From contig NC_132928.1 in NCBI RefSeq assembly GCF_047675955.1, positions 46,184,889 through 46,248,888 of the forward strand: a DNA stretch of 64,000 bases. Direction: 5' to 3'. Numbering within the stretch: position 1 is the stretch's first letter; every line of letters begins with the position of its first letter. Positions 22,191-34,209 of this stretch are shown piece by piece. The notes beneath the pieces are model-generated. The model ran no database searches, was not told the DNA's origin, and saw nothing but the letters and a program-made list of their open reading frames with translations. This DNA is from Chlorocebus sabaeus (taxonomy: Eukaryota > Chordata > Mammalia > Primates > Cercopithecidae). Made by a program: the position numbers and the translations under genes.

Positions 22191-25100
22191 CTGTAAAAGA
22201 AGACAGACGTACTGCATATATTATCAAGAACAGGAACCATCTTTGACACAAGAATTAAACTGGTAGTCTGCATTTAGAACCACCAAGTGTAATACAATTA
22301 CGGATGAGTAAATGGTTCTGCCCTCAATCCCAGTATTTTGATTGGGTCTAATTTCCCAAACGGACTTTTTGTCTTGAAATGAATTAATCTAGACACCACA
22401 GAGTTGTTTGAGTTGTTTGTCAAACTTTTTTCCCCTAGGAAACTATGTATTTTTAAATATGACCTGACAAAAGTCTTGAGTGTTCGTCCATAAATTTATA
22501 CATCTTAATCCTTTAGAAATTGTTTTATACAAGATGTACACATATTAAAATATTAAATTGGGACCAATGACTAGAAAGCAACAGACTCAAAAAATAATTT
22601 TTTGAATTCCTAGTACATAAAGCATGACTTCCTAGATTTGTCATAAAATTTACTCTTTCAAAGGCTTGATACATTAAAACTTGTTTTATAAACAAGGCAT
22701 AGCAAGTACATATTCTGGAACACAGGGTAAATGACATACTAAAACAACATTCGGATGTATTATAGGTACTTCTACAAATTATCAACTGGTATTTTCCCCT
22801 CTTAGAGAAGTATATGTGTGATCATCAAATTTCATTTACCCTCTAATAACTCTGTTCACAGTGATCTGTTAGCCAGCATTATAAACAATCACCCAGATGC
22901 TCTCAGTTGGTGTCTCAATGGAATTACCCTTCCACTTTAATATCTGCAATTGTTTTGCCTGCAGGTAAAAATACTTTTCTAACAGAAGTTCCTAGTTTCA
23001 TCCTATACTTTAGCCATAGCCAGTCTTCCTCTATCCCCAGGGGAAATTTTTGCAGAAAGCAGGGATCCATCATCACTAGCATTATGGTGGAAAACAGATA
23101 ATCTTTACTTATAGTTCTACCAGCAATGACAGGAGATCCTACCATGTCAGAAACTTATAGCTATCTCTGCCCAGACTACTCTGAGATTTTTGTTTTTATT
23201 TACATAGTTAAAGAACCTGAAGTAGCCACAGTAAGCTCTATGATTCTAAGAGGGAAGTCTTTTACATTATCATTAGAGAATACAATTCCGTTCTATGTGA
23301 ACTCTTTCTATCACAACTGTCAGTCTTCTTGCAATCCGCCATTTCATTGTATATGTCTAGAATGGTTAGCCCTTTTTCAAAGACATCAAGCATTAATCTC
23401 TCCTCAAAATTTCCTGAAATCTTGTCTCTTCTCTAGAATTTTCCCACAAACTTTCTCCTTCAATTTCTACAACTAGCCTTCTAAATAAGCTGGCGTTTAT
23501 TCAAATAATACCGGCATAGAATGAGAATATGTAGTTGTATTTCTCAAAAAGCAGTTTCTTATACGCCTAATATGGTAATGTATTTCCTGTATCTATAAAT
23601 CCACTGGCATTAATTTTAGAAGGCAATATCCTACTGAAGAGGGTCACAGCCCATTAAAGAATTTTCTAGTGTATGCGCAGAAGTATTAATGAATATGAAT
23701 ACACCCTAGTACTAACAAATGATAATGTAAGTTCATGAAGGTCCAGACTTTGTCATGTTTTCCCCCATATCTCTAAAAGCCTAGAAAAGTGCATGGTACA
23801 TAGCAGGTACTCAATAAACACTTAGTGAATGAACAACCTATCCATTCAGAAATGAGGTTGAAGTTATTCAGTTGTAATTTCCTAAAATTTAGATTGTATT
23901 GTAGAGAGTCTTCCAAGGAATAAAATCAGATTAGAACTGATAAGATTTTTGCTACTCAAACTTTCAACTACAGTTGAGAAATATACTGAACTAAATACCA
24001 TTAACAAACAGCCTACATTTAACTTACAGAAGATGTATTACATCTCAATTCCTAGATCCCAGGCCTTAAATCCCTTAGTGGACCTCAACTTGGTAAACAT
24101 TTCTGCTTAGTAGCTAAAGGTTGTTAGAAACACTGAAGCATACATGTTGATGATACTAATTATCTACATACACTTTAGAAATACTTTGGAAATTTTACTC
24201 CACTATGTTAAAATTTCACTCCAGCAATGTTCTAGTTCAACACTGGGTAAGCTTTCAAATAGATCTGCCTCATACTATGTTTAACTTTAGAGTGCTGGAA
24301 TGATACTTCAAAGTATATTTTAGCAACTGCCCACCCACACTCACCAGAACTTCACATACAGAAATATATATGCAAAGAGAGTGTTAGTGTTTGAGGCTGA
24401 ACCAAATGCAAAACTTACTAGGTTTCTAGACTAGAATAACTTACTTAGTGAAGATCTCATTAAGGTAGGGACCACCCACCACCACCAATTTAGAGAGTAT
24501 TTCACACAACCAGAGCTGGAAGCAATCTCAACAAGTTTTCTAGTCCAATCCCCTATTTAGTAGGGCTGCACTTAAATAATCCAAGAAAGATGGCTGTCAA
24601 TCTGACTCTTAAGCTCTCCAAAATGGGGAATCCACAACATCCCACAGTCAGCCCCCTATACATTTCAACTTAAAATTTAAGATTTTAGTTTTGACCTCAG
24701 GAAAGATACAGATATGTTCTTTTCAAATAATCCTTCACATGTCTGAATTCTTACTATGAAAACTATTTAGACTTGTTTGTTCTTTTCCAGGTTGAACAGC
24801 CTAGGACATGACAAAGTTAGTTGTTCTTTTCACACACCCAATCCTATAAATCATATGTCACAGGCTAAGTATATTTTAAAACAAACTATTGCTATTTATA
24901 GTTATCTATTATAATATCTTGCACATAGTCAACCAAAAAATGACTACCTGTAAAAACTACTTTGTATTGACTCTTTTTGGCTAAGTTACACCTTAACTGT
25001 CCAAGTTCTACAATCTCTTAAAATGTCTGACTTTTAGAGAACTTACAGAAATACTATGAAGCAGTTACACACAATTACCCAAGTATATAGATACCTAGAA

Positions 25101-25793
25101 ATAACCAAGAAATATAAAATGTTCTTTGAAATTGTCATTTACTGTTTAATCCAGTGCCTAAAACAGTGACTGATGAATAGTCAAATATTTATTGAATGAA
25201 CTGAAAAAAAGTTAATACTTTCGACTTTCTCCTTATTTTATGCATTATACTACATTTAAACTGCTAATATCTTAACATACTAATAAAAGATCATTTATAC
25301 ATACATAAATAGAATGAAGGTTAATGTTCTCTCTTCAAATTAGTAAACTATATCTCTGTTAAATGAAACTCTCATTCCTTTCATTCAAACTACCACAATC
25401 CTGATGAAGGCAAGCACAGTAAAAATAATGAACTTGGTTTGGAGAAGGCCAATATCTATAAAGTAGGTAACATAATCATATATAAGAATACACAAACCAT
25501 CAAAAGTAGGAGTAGTTTCAAAACTGAGGAGTTATTTACTTTTTTCCACTTTGATAATTTTTGTCAAACAGCAGCTACTCCAGTGAAAACACTGCTATGT
25601 TATATGTTTATACAGACTGTACCTCAGTTTAAATTGAAGGGATGATAAATGCAAAGATTTCACATACTTCAAATATAACTTTTACCAAGAGTTCACACAG
25701 TTAAGTAACTACAAAAACTGGGAGTCAGTTTCCTCCAAATCTTATGCTTCCTGATTTAGACAAGACAAAAATTCTCTATTTCTGAAACCTAAC
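22191..25793. other. 3.6-kb SMG7 intron, mostly unique sequence
   Basis: It contains a MIR/L2-like 3' end at about 23740-23840. At about 24500-24800 is a stretch that looks like an old repeat but that I cannot name. There is no Alu or young L1, unusual for an intron of this size in this gene. Confidence 0.55.
23740..23840 (+). mobile_element. MIR or L2 3'-end fragment
   Basis: 'gcatggtacatagcaggtac' followed by 'tcaataaacacttagtgaat' is the conserved 3' end shared by MIR and L2. Confidence 0.6.
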
Positions 25794-25929
25794 CTTAAAC
25801 TGTTCTTCCAATTTTTCTCGAAGAGGGCTCAACTTTTCCAAGCTCTTACTCAGGTACACATGACCGTGGAATTTAATAAAGGCCTTGATGAAGTCAGAAA
25901 CACCCCACTTGGTTTTCACCTCATCTCGG
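25794..25929 (-). CDS. SMG7: SMG7 exon, residues 236-281
   Basis: A 136-nt exon. Its first base completes Ser236, and it ends with AAG before GTTAGG, a weaker donor than its neighbours. The product begins RDEVKTKWGVSDFIKAFIKF and ends LREKLEEQFK. It crosses from the 14-3-3-like fold (about residues 1-230) into the helical hairpin domain. Confidence 0.96.
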
Positions 25930-26286
25930 CTGAAATGAAAGAAAAAAATTCCATGAATCTTAAGCAGCAAAATGGCTACAACTCCTTAAGGAGGTACTGG
26001 CTTGCTAAAACAAGTTATTACTTGATACACAAAAGAGAATTCTGTATTTGACTGATTTTCCAACTGCAACATACTCAAGATGAGTCAGTAGTAACAGCCT
26101 GTGTACTCTTTTACTGGGACTGAATCAGATATTGATTGGATGAAATTCAGTAACTATACACAAATTGTGACAAATCTATGTTTAGAAATAAGAGAAGAAT
26201 AGGTTGTTATTTTCTGTAAACCAAATTATGAAGAATTAAGGCTCCAGGTTACAAAGTCCTCTTGGAAAAAAAAAAATCAACCCTAC
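25930..26286. other. Short SMG7 intron
   Basis: 357 nt with no recognised repeat; it includes an A11 run near 26265. Confidence 0.75.
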
Positions 26287-26437
26287 CTTTCCAGTGCTTT
26301 AGAAAGTGCTTTTTGCAGATTAGTGGAGGCAGCTGGGAAAGGGAACTTCACAGCAATGCTTCTGCAGTAGTAGAAAATTGTGGTCAGATGGTCTCCTTTG
26401 GAAGAAGCTAAGATAGCCAACTGATTATAAGGCTGAC
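26287..26437 (-). CDS. SMG7: SMG7 exon, residues 186-236
   Basis: A 151-nt exon. Its first two bases complete Gly186, and its last two (AG before GTAGGG) start Ser236. The product begins QPYNQLAILASSKGDHLTTI, continues FYYCRSIAVKFPFPAAST and ends LQKALSKALE. These are the last helices of the 14-3-3-like domain, with the TPR-like pattern typical of EST1/SMG family proteins. Confidence 0.97.
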
Positions 26438-27285
26438 CTACAGGAGAAAGTTAAGATTCTGGAGTAACCCCAAGGGTGACAAAGTCTTGCTATAAGAATA
26501 CAAATGATCAGTGTTTAAATACTCAAATAAACAATGGGGAGTATTTTTATAAGGTAAATATGACTGCCTCATTGCAAACCAGCATAAGGTATAACAGCAC
26601 ACTTCAGCGATGGTACACACTATCATATACAGGTTAAACAGTCACTATTAGGGTAGAGAGCGGCTTCAGAAAGGGCTAGATTGTAAATAATTTCAGCTTT
26701 GTAGGCCAAAGGGTCTCTATCACAACCACTCAACTCTGCCACTGTAGTGTGAAAGCAGCCATAGACAAATATGAAACAAGTAGTGTAGTCAGACCGCCAT
26801 CCCTGCTTTAGACTCTTTCTAGAATCTAAAGGATTTCAATGTCTTAGTAAGAATGATTTAAATCATTAAATATCTGCTGCAATTTATTTAACTCAAGAAC
26901 TACTGCTAATGTCTAGTTTGGGGCCATTAAAAGATTACCTTTTAGTATTGTAATAGATTGTTTTTCTGTGGGGGGGAATGGTGATATCTAAAGAAATAAT
27001 TGTTCTATAAGCAATTAAGGAAGCCAGAGTTGTAGAAACAATATCAGATCACATTAAGAGATTCTATCTATATTACTTTACTGACAATAAAAGTCATCTT
27101 ACTTGTAAAAAAAAAAAATTCATTTTAGTTTACATGGAATGTACAGTTAAATGGAAAACATGACAATAACAAAACTCAACATTTACTGCTTTCATAAAAC
27201 TTCAAAGGCGAGCCCTGAGTTATCTGACACATTGTTATACAGAACCAAGTGTCACGGTTAATCTCAGGTTGACAGGCCCACTCAC
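26438..27285. other. SMG7 intron with an hAT-like DNA transposon fragment
   Basis: An 848-nt intron. It contains the element at about 26660-26815 and an A12 run near 27110. Nothing else is recognised. Confidence 0.65.
26660..26815 (-). mobile_element. hAT-Charlie-like non-autonomous DNA transposon fragment
   Basis: 'actcaactctgccactgtag' followed by 'gtgaaagcagccatagacaa' is the inverted counterpart of the stretch at 46240-46436 ('ccatggctgtttccagctac'). The family resembles MER58/Charlie-type elements, but I am not sure of the name. Confidence 0.6.
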
Positions 27286-27357
27286 CATTGGAGGGGACAA
27301 GCTGAGCTGCATGCCTATAGTAGGACTCTGCCTGGCTGGTCTGGTTTCTGTATCGAG
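27286..27357 (-). CDS. SMG7: SMG7 exon, residues 162-186, carrying Arg163
   Basis: A 72-nt exon (phase 1 at both ends, skippable in frame). The acceptor is TTCTTCTTAG and the donor GTGAGTG. The product is RYRNQTSQAESYYRHAAQLV followed by PSN. Its first complete codon is Arg163, one of the two basic residues known to bind phosphoserine in the SMG7 14-3-3-like domain (the other is Lys66). Skipping would remove the binding arginine and an alpha helix without shifting the frame. Confidence 0.97.
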
Positions 27358-28561
27358 CTAAGAAGAAGAAGAAAATTAGTTTTAAAAAACCCAAAAAACA
27401 AATAGTAGGGTAGTATTTCCAAAACAGCCATAGTTTTAAGTTCCAAAGATAATAAAGACATTAAAGTTAATTTAAAATTAAAGACAGAAAATACTTTAAA
27501 ACAAATTAACTATAGGATTATGTGTGAAGTGTCCATCAGCCTTCCTTATTTGGGACATTCAGCATGTAACCAATTTTAAAGCTTACCTAGACCCCATTTT
27601 CAGGTCCTCCAGTGTCATGCATCACCAGCTCCCACTATGGACTATGCTGGTGACCTGGAGCCGGCCCACAAGAAGGGGTGAGTTATATGGCACTTAAAAA
27701 CAAAACAAAACAAAACAAAATACACTATACAATATGATCTGAAAATTACGTATTTTTCAATATTATATAAAGTGATTTTGAAAAATGCCTCATTCCTATC
27801 GCAATATTAAGTATGTGTGTGCAAAGAATATATATTTAAAGCAAAACAACCTAAACACAGTATCAATGAATCTCCCTGCCAAATTCATTGCTTACTCTGA
27901 TGTGACCTCCTCATGGAACCACTGATTTATAATATTAAGAAATCTAAAATTTCAAACTTAAAAGCTGTAATGTTCTCCATTGTTTGTTATTTGAGGACAA
28001 GCAAAACATAATCCTATAGTTAATTTGTTTTACAACCTTTCTAGATCACCTTAAAGGAATGAACAAGAATAAATAAGTTACATAATATTCTCAGATAAAA
28101 TACATATAATAGAAATACAAATTAAACTTTAGAAAGGAAGCAAAATTAAAAATCAACTTTTAGTCCACTGGTAAGAAAGAAAGAAGGCAATTTCGCTTCA
28201 GAAGGAGTAATTTATAAAACTCATTTATTCCAAAAGAGTACATTTAATTTAGAAATTATGGCACCACTTCTAAAAATTAAGCTTTGATTACATTTTTGCT
28301 GTTTATTATTTGCCTACATAAATTACATAAAGTCGGAATAAAATTTAAATCTTAATATGAAAGTTACTTTCTTCAAGATGCTCTGCCAATCACAAAAACA
28401 TTGAGAAATTTTAAGTTCCTTAGAATACATTTTATAGTTTCTTCTTATGACAATCTAAATTGTGTGTATATGCTCAGTTTAAAGGAAAAAGAGTTTCTTT
28501 CTATGACTATTCCAAAGAAAAGGACGAACGTATTATCAATTCCTTCACAGCAAAGGCTCAC
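27358..28561. other. 1.2-kb SMG7 intron
   Basis: It contains an (AAAAC)n tract at 27699-27720 and otherwise A/T-rich sequence without recognised repeats. Confidence 0.7.
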
Positions 28562-28733
28562 CAATGTCTCCAAGGTGGACGAGGCAGTGCTGGCAGATAT
28601 AGGAACAGGAGCTAGACTGTGGCTTCACTATGGCGCTGGTATGCGTCTGTTTATTGCTGATAATTCCCAATTGGGAAGACTTCACACGGCATGGTAAATC
28701 TACATTAAATACTGTACACAGTTCTTGTAACAA
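28562..28733 (-). CDS. SMG7: SMG7 exon, residues 105-162
   Basis: A 172-nt exon entering in phase 0 (TTG TTA CAA) and ending ATT G before GTGAGCC. The product begins LLQELCTVFNVDLPCRVKSS and ends with a Cys/His-containing stretch SYICQHCLVHLGDI. It is the centre of the 14-3-3-like domain. The acceptor TTTCAG and donor are strong. Confidence 0.97.
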
Positions 28734-28875
28734 CTGAAAGAAAAACAAACAAAATTTAGTAGTAAGTCACAAGTGCTCTAAAAGCAAAGTTTATAAACTG
28801 TAAGATGTGTACCTAGTACCACATACTGCTGAAATCTGAAAAAAAACTGCATGAAAATTATACGGTAATCATTCA

Positions 28876-29173
28876 GACCCAGCACGGTGGCTCACGCCTG
28901 TAATCCCAGCACTTTGGGAGGTCAAGGCAGGTGCATCACTTGAGGTCAGGAGTTTGAGACCAACCTGGCCAACATGGTGAAACCCCGTCTGTACTAAAAA
29001 TACAAAACAAAATCAGCCGAGAGTGGTGGTGAGCACCTGTAGTCTCAGCTACAGGGGAGGCTGAGGCACAAGAATAGCTTGAACCCAGGAGGTGGAGGTT
29101 GCAGTGAGCTGAGATTATGCCACTGCACTCCAGCCTGGGCGACACAGGGAGACTCTGTCTTAAAAAAAAAAAA
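28876..29173 (+). mobile_element. AluS
   Basis: From 'cccagcacggtggctcacgc' to a poly(A) tail. A target-site duplication of about 21 nt (AAAATTATACGGTAATCATT at left; AAAATTATATGGTAATCTTT at right) lies at 28855 and 29172. Confidence 0.92.
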
Positions 29174-29599
29174 ATTATATGGTAATCTTTCATAGGATAA
29201 CTAGTATCATTCATTATAAATCATACCTTTTGAATTCTCAAGTATTACAGCAATCTAGGATGTGCATAGAGCAGCATCTTAAAAAAAGATTATTTAACTG
29301 GATAAGATTTTCAGACACATTCAGCAAGCAAGGAAAACTACTACTCTCAGAAACGCAAAAATTATTAAATATTGGGTTACAAATATGACTTAAATGAAAG
29401 CCAAGGTATTTGTCAGACTTTAGGTATTTCTTGCAATTCATTTTCTTAAGCTATATGCCAATTCACGTCTTTGCATATACAACAAATCTCACGGTAGTGT
29501 AGATCTTTACTGTATTATCCATTCCTACCTACTCTCTTCTCTGTTCTTAAAGTATGAGGGGTTCTTCTTCCTAGTCAGAGCTAACTCTTCTGCCTGTGT

Positions 29600-30130
29600 G
29601 TGCCTATCACTACATTCTTTCCTGGCTCCTGTCGGTCTCCCATCTCTCCATTCTTTCATCTACTTTCAACTTCTCATGCTTCTTTCCTATGGCCTACACA
29701 CACTAAATGTCTCCCACAGAAAAAAACAAGAACAAAAAACAAAACAGAGCTAAAACACTCTCCTCTTAACTTTATAGCAACCTTCTAATGTCTCTTCCTC
29801 TTCTCAACCAAATGCCTTTAAAGGAGTCCACACTTTTCATGTCCGCTTTCTCAATTTCTATTTACTCTTTCATCCATTATGATCTGGCTTCCACACAACC
29901 CCTCTCCCTCCTCTCACCCAACCATCCATTACCACTCTACTGAAACTACTATCAGACAACTGGTTAGCTAATAGCCAAATACAACGGGTATTTTTCAGAC
30001 ATCATCTTATCGGACCTCTTTGCTGCACTTAAAACATCTGATCTTATGGTGGATTACTGAGCTGTTCTAGCTCTCTGTATCTTTCCAATCACTCCTTTTC
30101 AGTTTCCTTCATTGAAAGGCTTTTCTCCTC
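29600..30130 (+). mobile_element. Possible old L2 (pyrimidine-rich) fragment
   Basis: C/T-rich sequence with phrases such as 'atctggcttccacacaaccc' and 'tccttcattgaaaggctttt' resembles L2 internal sequence. It is weak and could be chance. Confidence 0.35.
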
Positions 30131-30479
30131 TCACTTTGCTTGCCAAGGGTTTATTTCTTGGCCTGCACACAGTTCTTCACACTGTGAAGAATATTTACTT
30201 CACAGTTATTCAAATATTTACTTACAAATATAGTCATTCAAATATCATTATATTCATCCAAGTATGTGCTAGTGTATCAGAGACCCCACACTCCCCACCC
30301 CGTAAACAAGAAAGATACAAAGATAAATAAGAAAACATGTTTCCTTAAAGAGCTTGTAGCTAAATTGGCAAGTCAGGTACAAAAAGAGAAGAGGGGAGCG
30401 AGGGAGAGGGGAAAGGAGAGGAGAGACAACATGATACACAACATAACGAACATAATATTCCACATTTATAACATATTTC

Positions 30480-30640
30480 CCTAGGTTATCTGATAAATTT
30501 GTCTCACTTTATCCTTGTGATAAACTAGTAGCTACACAGTACACATAGGTATAAAGCTCAATTTTTTTCAGATGAGGATGTGAAAGCAGAAATAATCAAG
30601 CGACTGGACAAAGGTTACAGAATTAGAAACATTTTGATTC
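30480..30640 (+). mobile_element. MIR fragment
   Basis: 'ctcactttatccttgtgata' then 'tttcagatgaggatgtgaaa' and 'gcgactggacaaaggttaca' follow MIR order. Confidence 0.6.
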
Positions 30641-30871
30641 TATCACCACTCTTTCTAGCATGTGCAGAATTCAAAATACAAAATAAGACACCCTAAAGGG
30701 CTCAACTCAGAATGATTTGAATCATGCCACCTTTTTACTAAGATAAAAATCACCTCCATAACTAAATATAAATTTTGTGTACCCTTTCTCACTGGGCATG
30801 GAAATTATTTACTCCATACTTGCACATTTGTAACGGGCAAGAAATTCACTAATGTAAAATTGGGTAAACAA

Positions 30872-31226
30872 GGTTAGGCATAGTAGCTCATGCCTGTAAT
30901 CCGAGCACTTTGGGACGCCAAGGCAGAAGGATCACTTGAGGTCAGAAGTTCAAGACCAGCCTGGGCAGCAAAGCAAGACTCTGTCTCTACAAAATAAATA
31001 AATGAATGAATATAAAAATGAAAATGAAGTGAAATAAAAAATTAGCCAGGTGTGGTGGCATGCAGTGCTATAGTCCCAGTACTTTGGAAGGTTGAGGCGG
31101 GAGGATCACTTAAACCCAGAAGTTCCAGACCGCAGTGAGCTATGATATACACCACACTCCAGCCTGGGTGACAGAGACAGACCTCGTCTTAAAAAATAAA
31201 TAGAATAAAATGAATAAATAAAAAAA
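30872..31226 (+). mobile_element. AluJ-like, diverged, expanded linker
   Basis: 'gttaggcatagtagctcatg' through 'cactccagcctgggtgacag' to an A-rich tail. The middle linker carries extra AAATGAATGAATATAAAAA-type sequence. Flanks TGGGTAAACA and AGGGTAAATA. Confidence 0.85.
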
Positions 31227-31300
31227 TAGGGTAAATAAGTTAATGTCCTGAATGGGATGGGTTAAGAAATAGAAAAAGCACAAGGTACAGGGTAGGAACT

Positions 31301-31350
31301 ATATATATGTATCTCTCTCTATATATATATATACATACACACACACATAT
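31301..31350. repeat. TA/TC/CA compound microsatellite
   Basis: ATATATATGTATCTCTCTCT followed by a TA run and then CACACACACA. Confidence 0.9.
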
Positions 31351-31890
31351 ATTGTGAAAAAAACAAAAAAACAAAAGTGGATAACTAAGAAACATGAGAG
31401 GGTTAAAGAACTGACTTCAATAGATAATCAGAAAACAGACTGGAAAACTAGGCAAGGCTGCACATCTAGCAAAAACAAAAAAGAAAGATCACAAAAAATA
31501 AATAAAATTACAGTTGGAACATCATGTAGAATGTCTTGCAATAAAATTTCTGCCTGAGCCCAAGAGTTTAAGTGGTGATATAAGACAGAAAAGCTCCTAC
31601 TGGCTCAAAGATTCTGGGAAAGTGAGCTCTAGTTGGTTTAGAGGCAGTAACACGATGGAACTAAAGAAGAGAAAAAGATGTTTCATAAGTTGAACAAAAC
31701 AATGTCCTACCTTCATATAGGTTGACCCTGATGTACATTACTTTGTAGTAGTTTCCTCAGTCTGATAACAACTTAGTTACTTCATTGTACAGAAGTACTG
31801 ACTGGGAGATATTCCTAAGGCTGTAGCTGAAGAATTAATGCCTCTAGTTCTTCCCAAATCATAATCATGGAACTATAAAACTGGAAAATG

Positions 31891-32193
31891 GGCCGGGCGC
31901 GGTGGCTCAAGCCTGTAATCCCAGCACTTTGGGAGGCCGAGACGGGCGGATCACGAGGTCAGGAGATCAAGACCATCTTGGCTAACACAGTGAAACCCAG
32001 TCTGTACTAAAAAATACAAAAAACTAGCTGGGCGAGGTGGCGGGCGCCTGTAGTCCCAGCTACTCGGGAGGCTGAGGCAGAAGAATGGCGTAAACCCAGC
32101 AGGCGGAGCTTGCAGTGAGCTGAGATCCGGCCACTGCACTCCAGCCTGGGCGACAGAGCGAGACTCCGTCTCAAAAAAAAAAAAAAAAAAAAA
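31891..32193 (+). mobile_element. AluY (AluYR-like), antisense to SMG7
   Basis: GGCCGGGCGCGGTGGCTCAA start and an uninterrupted poly(A) tail. A perfect 14-bp duplication AAAACTGGAAAATG lies at 31877-31890 and 32194-32207. It carries GGCTCAAGCC and GGCGTAAACC, the complements of the cercopithecid variants seen at 8195-8500. Confidence 0.95.
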
Positions 32194-32214
32194 AAAACTG
32201 GAAAATGAACTTAC

Positions 32215-32330
32215 AAGCATTTGTCAACTCTCTTTTTTACAATCAGGAAAATAAGCACCACAGAGGTAGTGACTTGTCCATATAGTCACAATTAGCCCTA
32301 GAGCAGTACTAGAACAGCTTCTGGGTTCCT
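32215..32330 (+). mobile_element. MIR fragment next to the AluY
   Basis: 'caccacagaggtagtgactt' then 'gtccatatagtcacaattag' is MIR-like sequence, interrupted upstream by the young AluY. Confidence 0.5.
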
Positions 32331-32626
32331 ATTTATCAAGAAATTTTTACACTATTCCGTGTCTCCTCAGCTCTTTATTCCATGCCAAGAATGAAAGATT
32401 ATGAAGGTATAGAATATTACCTTTTAAACTAATACGGAAACTCAGTGATTATACTTTCTTTTTGGTTTCTATTTTCTTAGAATAAAGGCTACCGTTCTGT
32501 TCTTTGATGTTTAAAAACAACCTAAAGCAGAATGGTATGTCTTTACTTTGACCAGGAATTTGGTTCTGCTTTAAGCCCCATGCTTTAAACTGGTTAACAA
32601 AATGGTAGCTAAAAAGTTAAAACTAA

Positions 32627-32845
32627 ACCAGCCTGGGTAACATAGTGAGACTCCATTCTACAAAAATAAAAAACAAGTAGCTGGTATGCGCCTGCAGTCC
32701 TAGTGTTTGGGAGCCTGAGGTGGGAGAGGATCACTTGAGCCAAGAAGTCTGAGGCTTCTGTGAGCTATGATCAAGCACTGCACTCAGCCAAAACAGTGGA
32801 GTGTGTATGTCTCTTAAAAAAAAAACAAACAACAAAAAAAAACCT
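32627..32845 (+). mobile_element. AluJ, 5'-truncated
   Basis: Starts at 'accagcctgggtaacatagt' (internal Alu position) and runs to an A-rich tail with AAACAAACAAC. Strongly diverged. Confidence 0.8.
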
Positions 32846-33129
32846 AAAACCCATCTTCACAGAAAATGTTACTGTGTGTAACCAAGTACTAGTCTCTTCT
32901 CAATCCACTCCAATCAGATTTCTATCCCCAACACTTTGCTGAAGTTACATTTCATCAAAACAAAGACACCATAAATTGTAAGATGAACCATTATCTTATA
33001 TAATATTGAGAAAAAAACCACAAGCTATATGGTCACTTGTCATCTGTTATAAAGTTATCTCTATTTCATATATGTTAAAATATGAAAAAAATGTTTTAGA
33101 AATGAAGAAATACGGTATTCATTAAGTTC

Positions 33130-34150
33130 ACCAATGACTTCCATGTTGTCAAATCTAATTGGTCACTTTAAATCTTTAATTCTCAGCAGCACTCTACAGG
33201 GCTGATGACTCCCTTCCTTATTCAGATGTTTTTCTCTTGGCTTCCAATGTACCTTCTCTCTCTCATTTTCTCGATTGCAATGGTGGCTCCTCCTGTGCTA
33301 AATCTGTTACCATCTGACTAAGTCAGCGTTCTTTACTACAGTAAAAAAATTTTTATGATTTTATGATGTTTCCACTGGGCTCCAACCTTGTTTATTCAAT
33401 TGCTTATTTCGCATCTCTACTTAGATGTCAAACAGGCATCTACTTTAACAGGGAAAAAGCTACTTTCCCCCTAGTGTTTCCCATCTCAGTAAATGGTACA
33501 ACCATTCAACTAGCTGCCCACACTGATAACTGTATCTGCTCTGACTCCTCCTTTACTCTGATTCCAGAAATTCAATCCAGTCCATCTAATCCAAGTATGG
33601 CCAATAGGAGTTAATAGAGTTAACTTCCATAGCTAGCTTCCATATCTGACCCCATTATCCAGGGTTATCATTTAAAATTGCAAATCTGATCATGTTCTTC
33701 CTTTGCTTACTCTACAATGACTTGTAACTCCTTTTTTTTTTTTTTTTTTTTAAAGACAGGGTCTCACTCTGTTGCCCAGGCTGGAGTGAAGTGGCACAAA
33801 CATGGCTCACTGCAACCTCAGCCTCCCGGGCTCAAGTGATCCTCCTGCCTCAGCTTCCTAGAGTGGCTGGTACTACAGGTGTGCGCCACCGTGCCTGGTT
33901 GATTTTTAGATTCTTTGTAGAATGGGGTCTCACCATGTTACCCAGGCTGGTCTCAAGTGATCCTCCCACCTCAGCTTTCCAAAGTGTCAGGATTACAGGA
34001 ATGAGCCACCATGTCCAGTCTACAACTATACTTAAAATTAAAACTCAAAACTCAGCTTATAAGGCCATACAACAATCTGGAATTTGTCTACTTTCTCAAT
34101 CTGGTGCTAAATATGCACTGCATGTAATCAAGAAACATTAGTGGAATATT
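33130..34150 (+). mobile_element. L2 fragment, split by an AluJ
   Basis: 'tctacttagatgtcaaacag' then 'atctcagtaaatggtacaac' and 'gactcctcctttactctgat' follow the L2 ORF2/3' order. It resumes after the AluJ (33732-34018) with 'ctcagcttataaggccatac'. The open frame at 33363-33614 is an L2 remnant. Confidence 0.75.
33732..34018 (-). mobile_element. AluJ
   Basis: Poly(T) then 'gtctcactctgttgcccagg' through 'gagccaccatgtccagtc'. Flanks TCTACAATGACTT / TCTACAACTATACTT suggest a diverged target-site duplication within the L2. Confidence 0.88.
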
Positions 34151-34209
34151 ATTGTAACACCATTATCTGTTTCAATTATTGATTAAAGACAATATAAAAA
34201 TGCAAGTGA

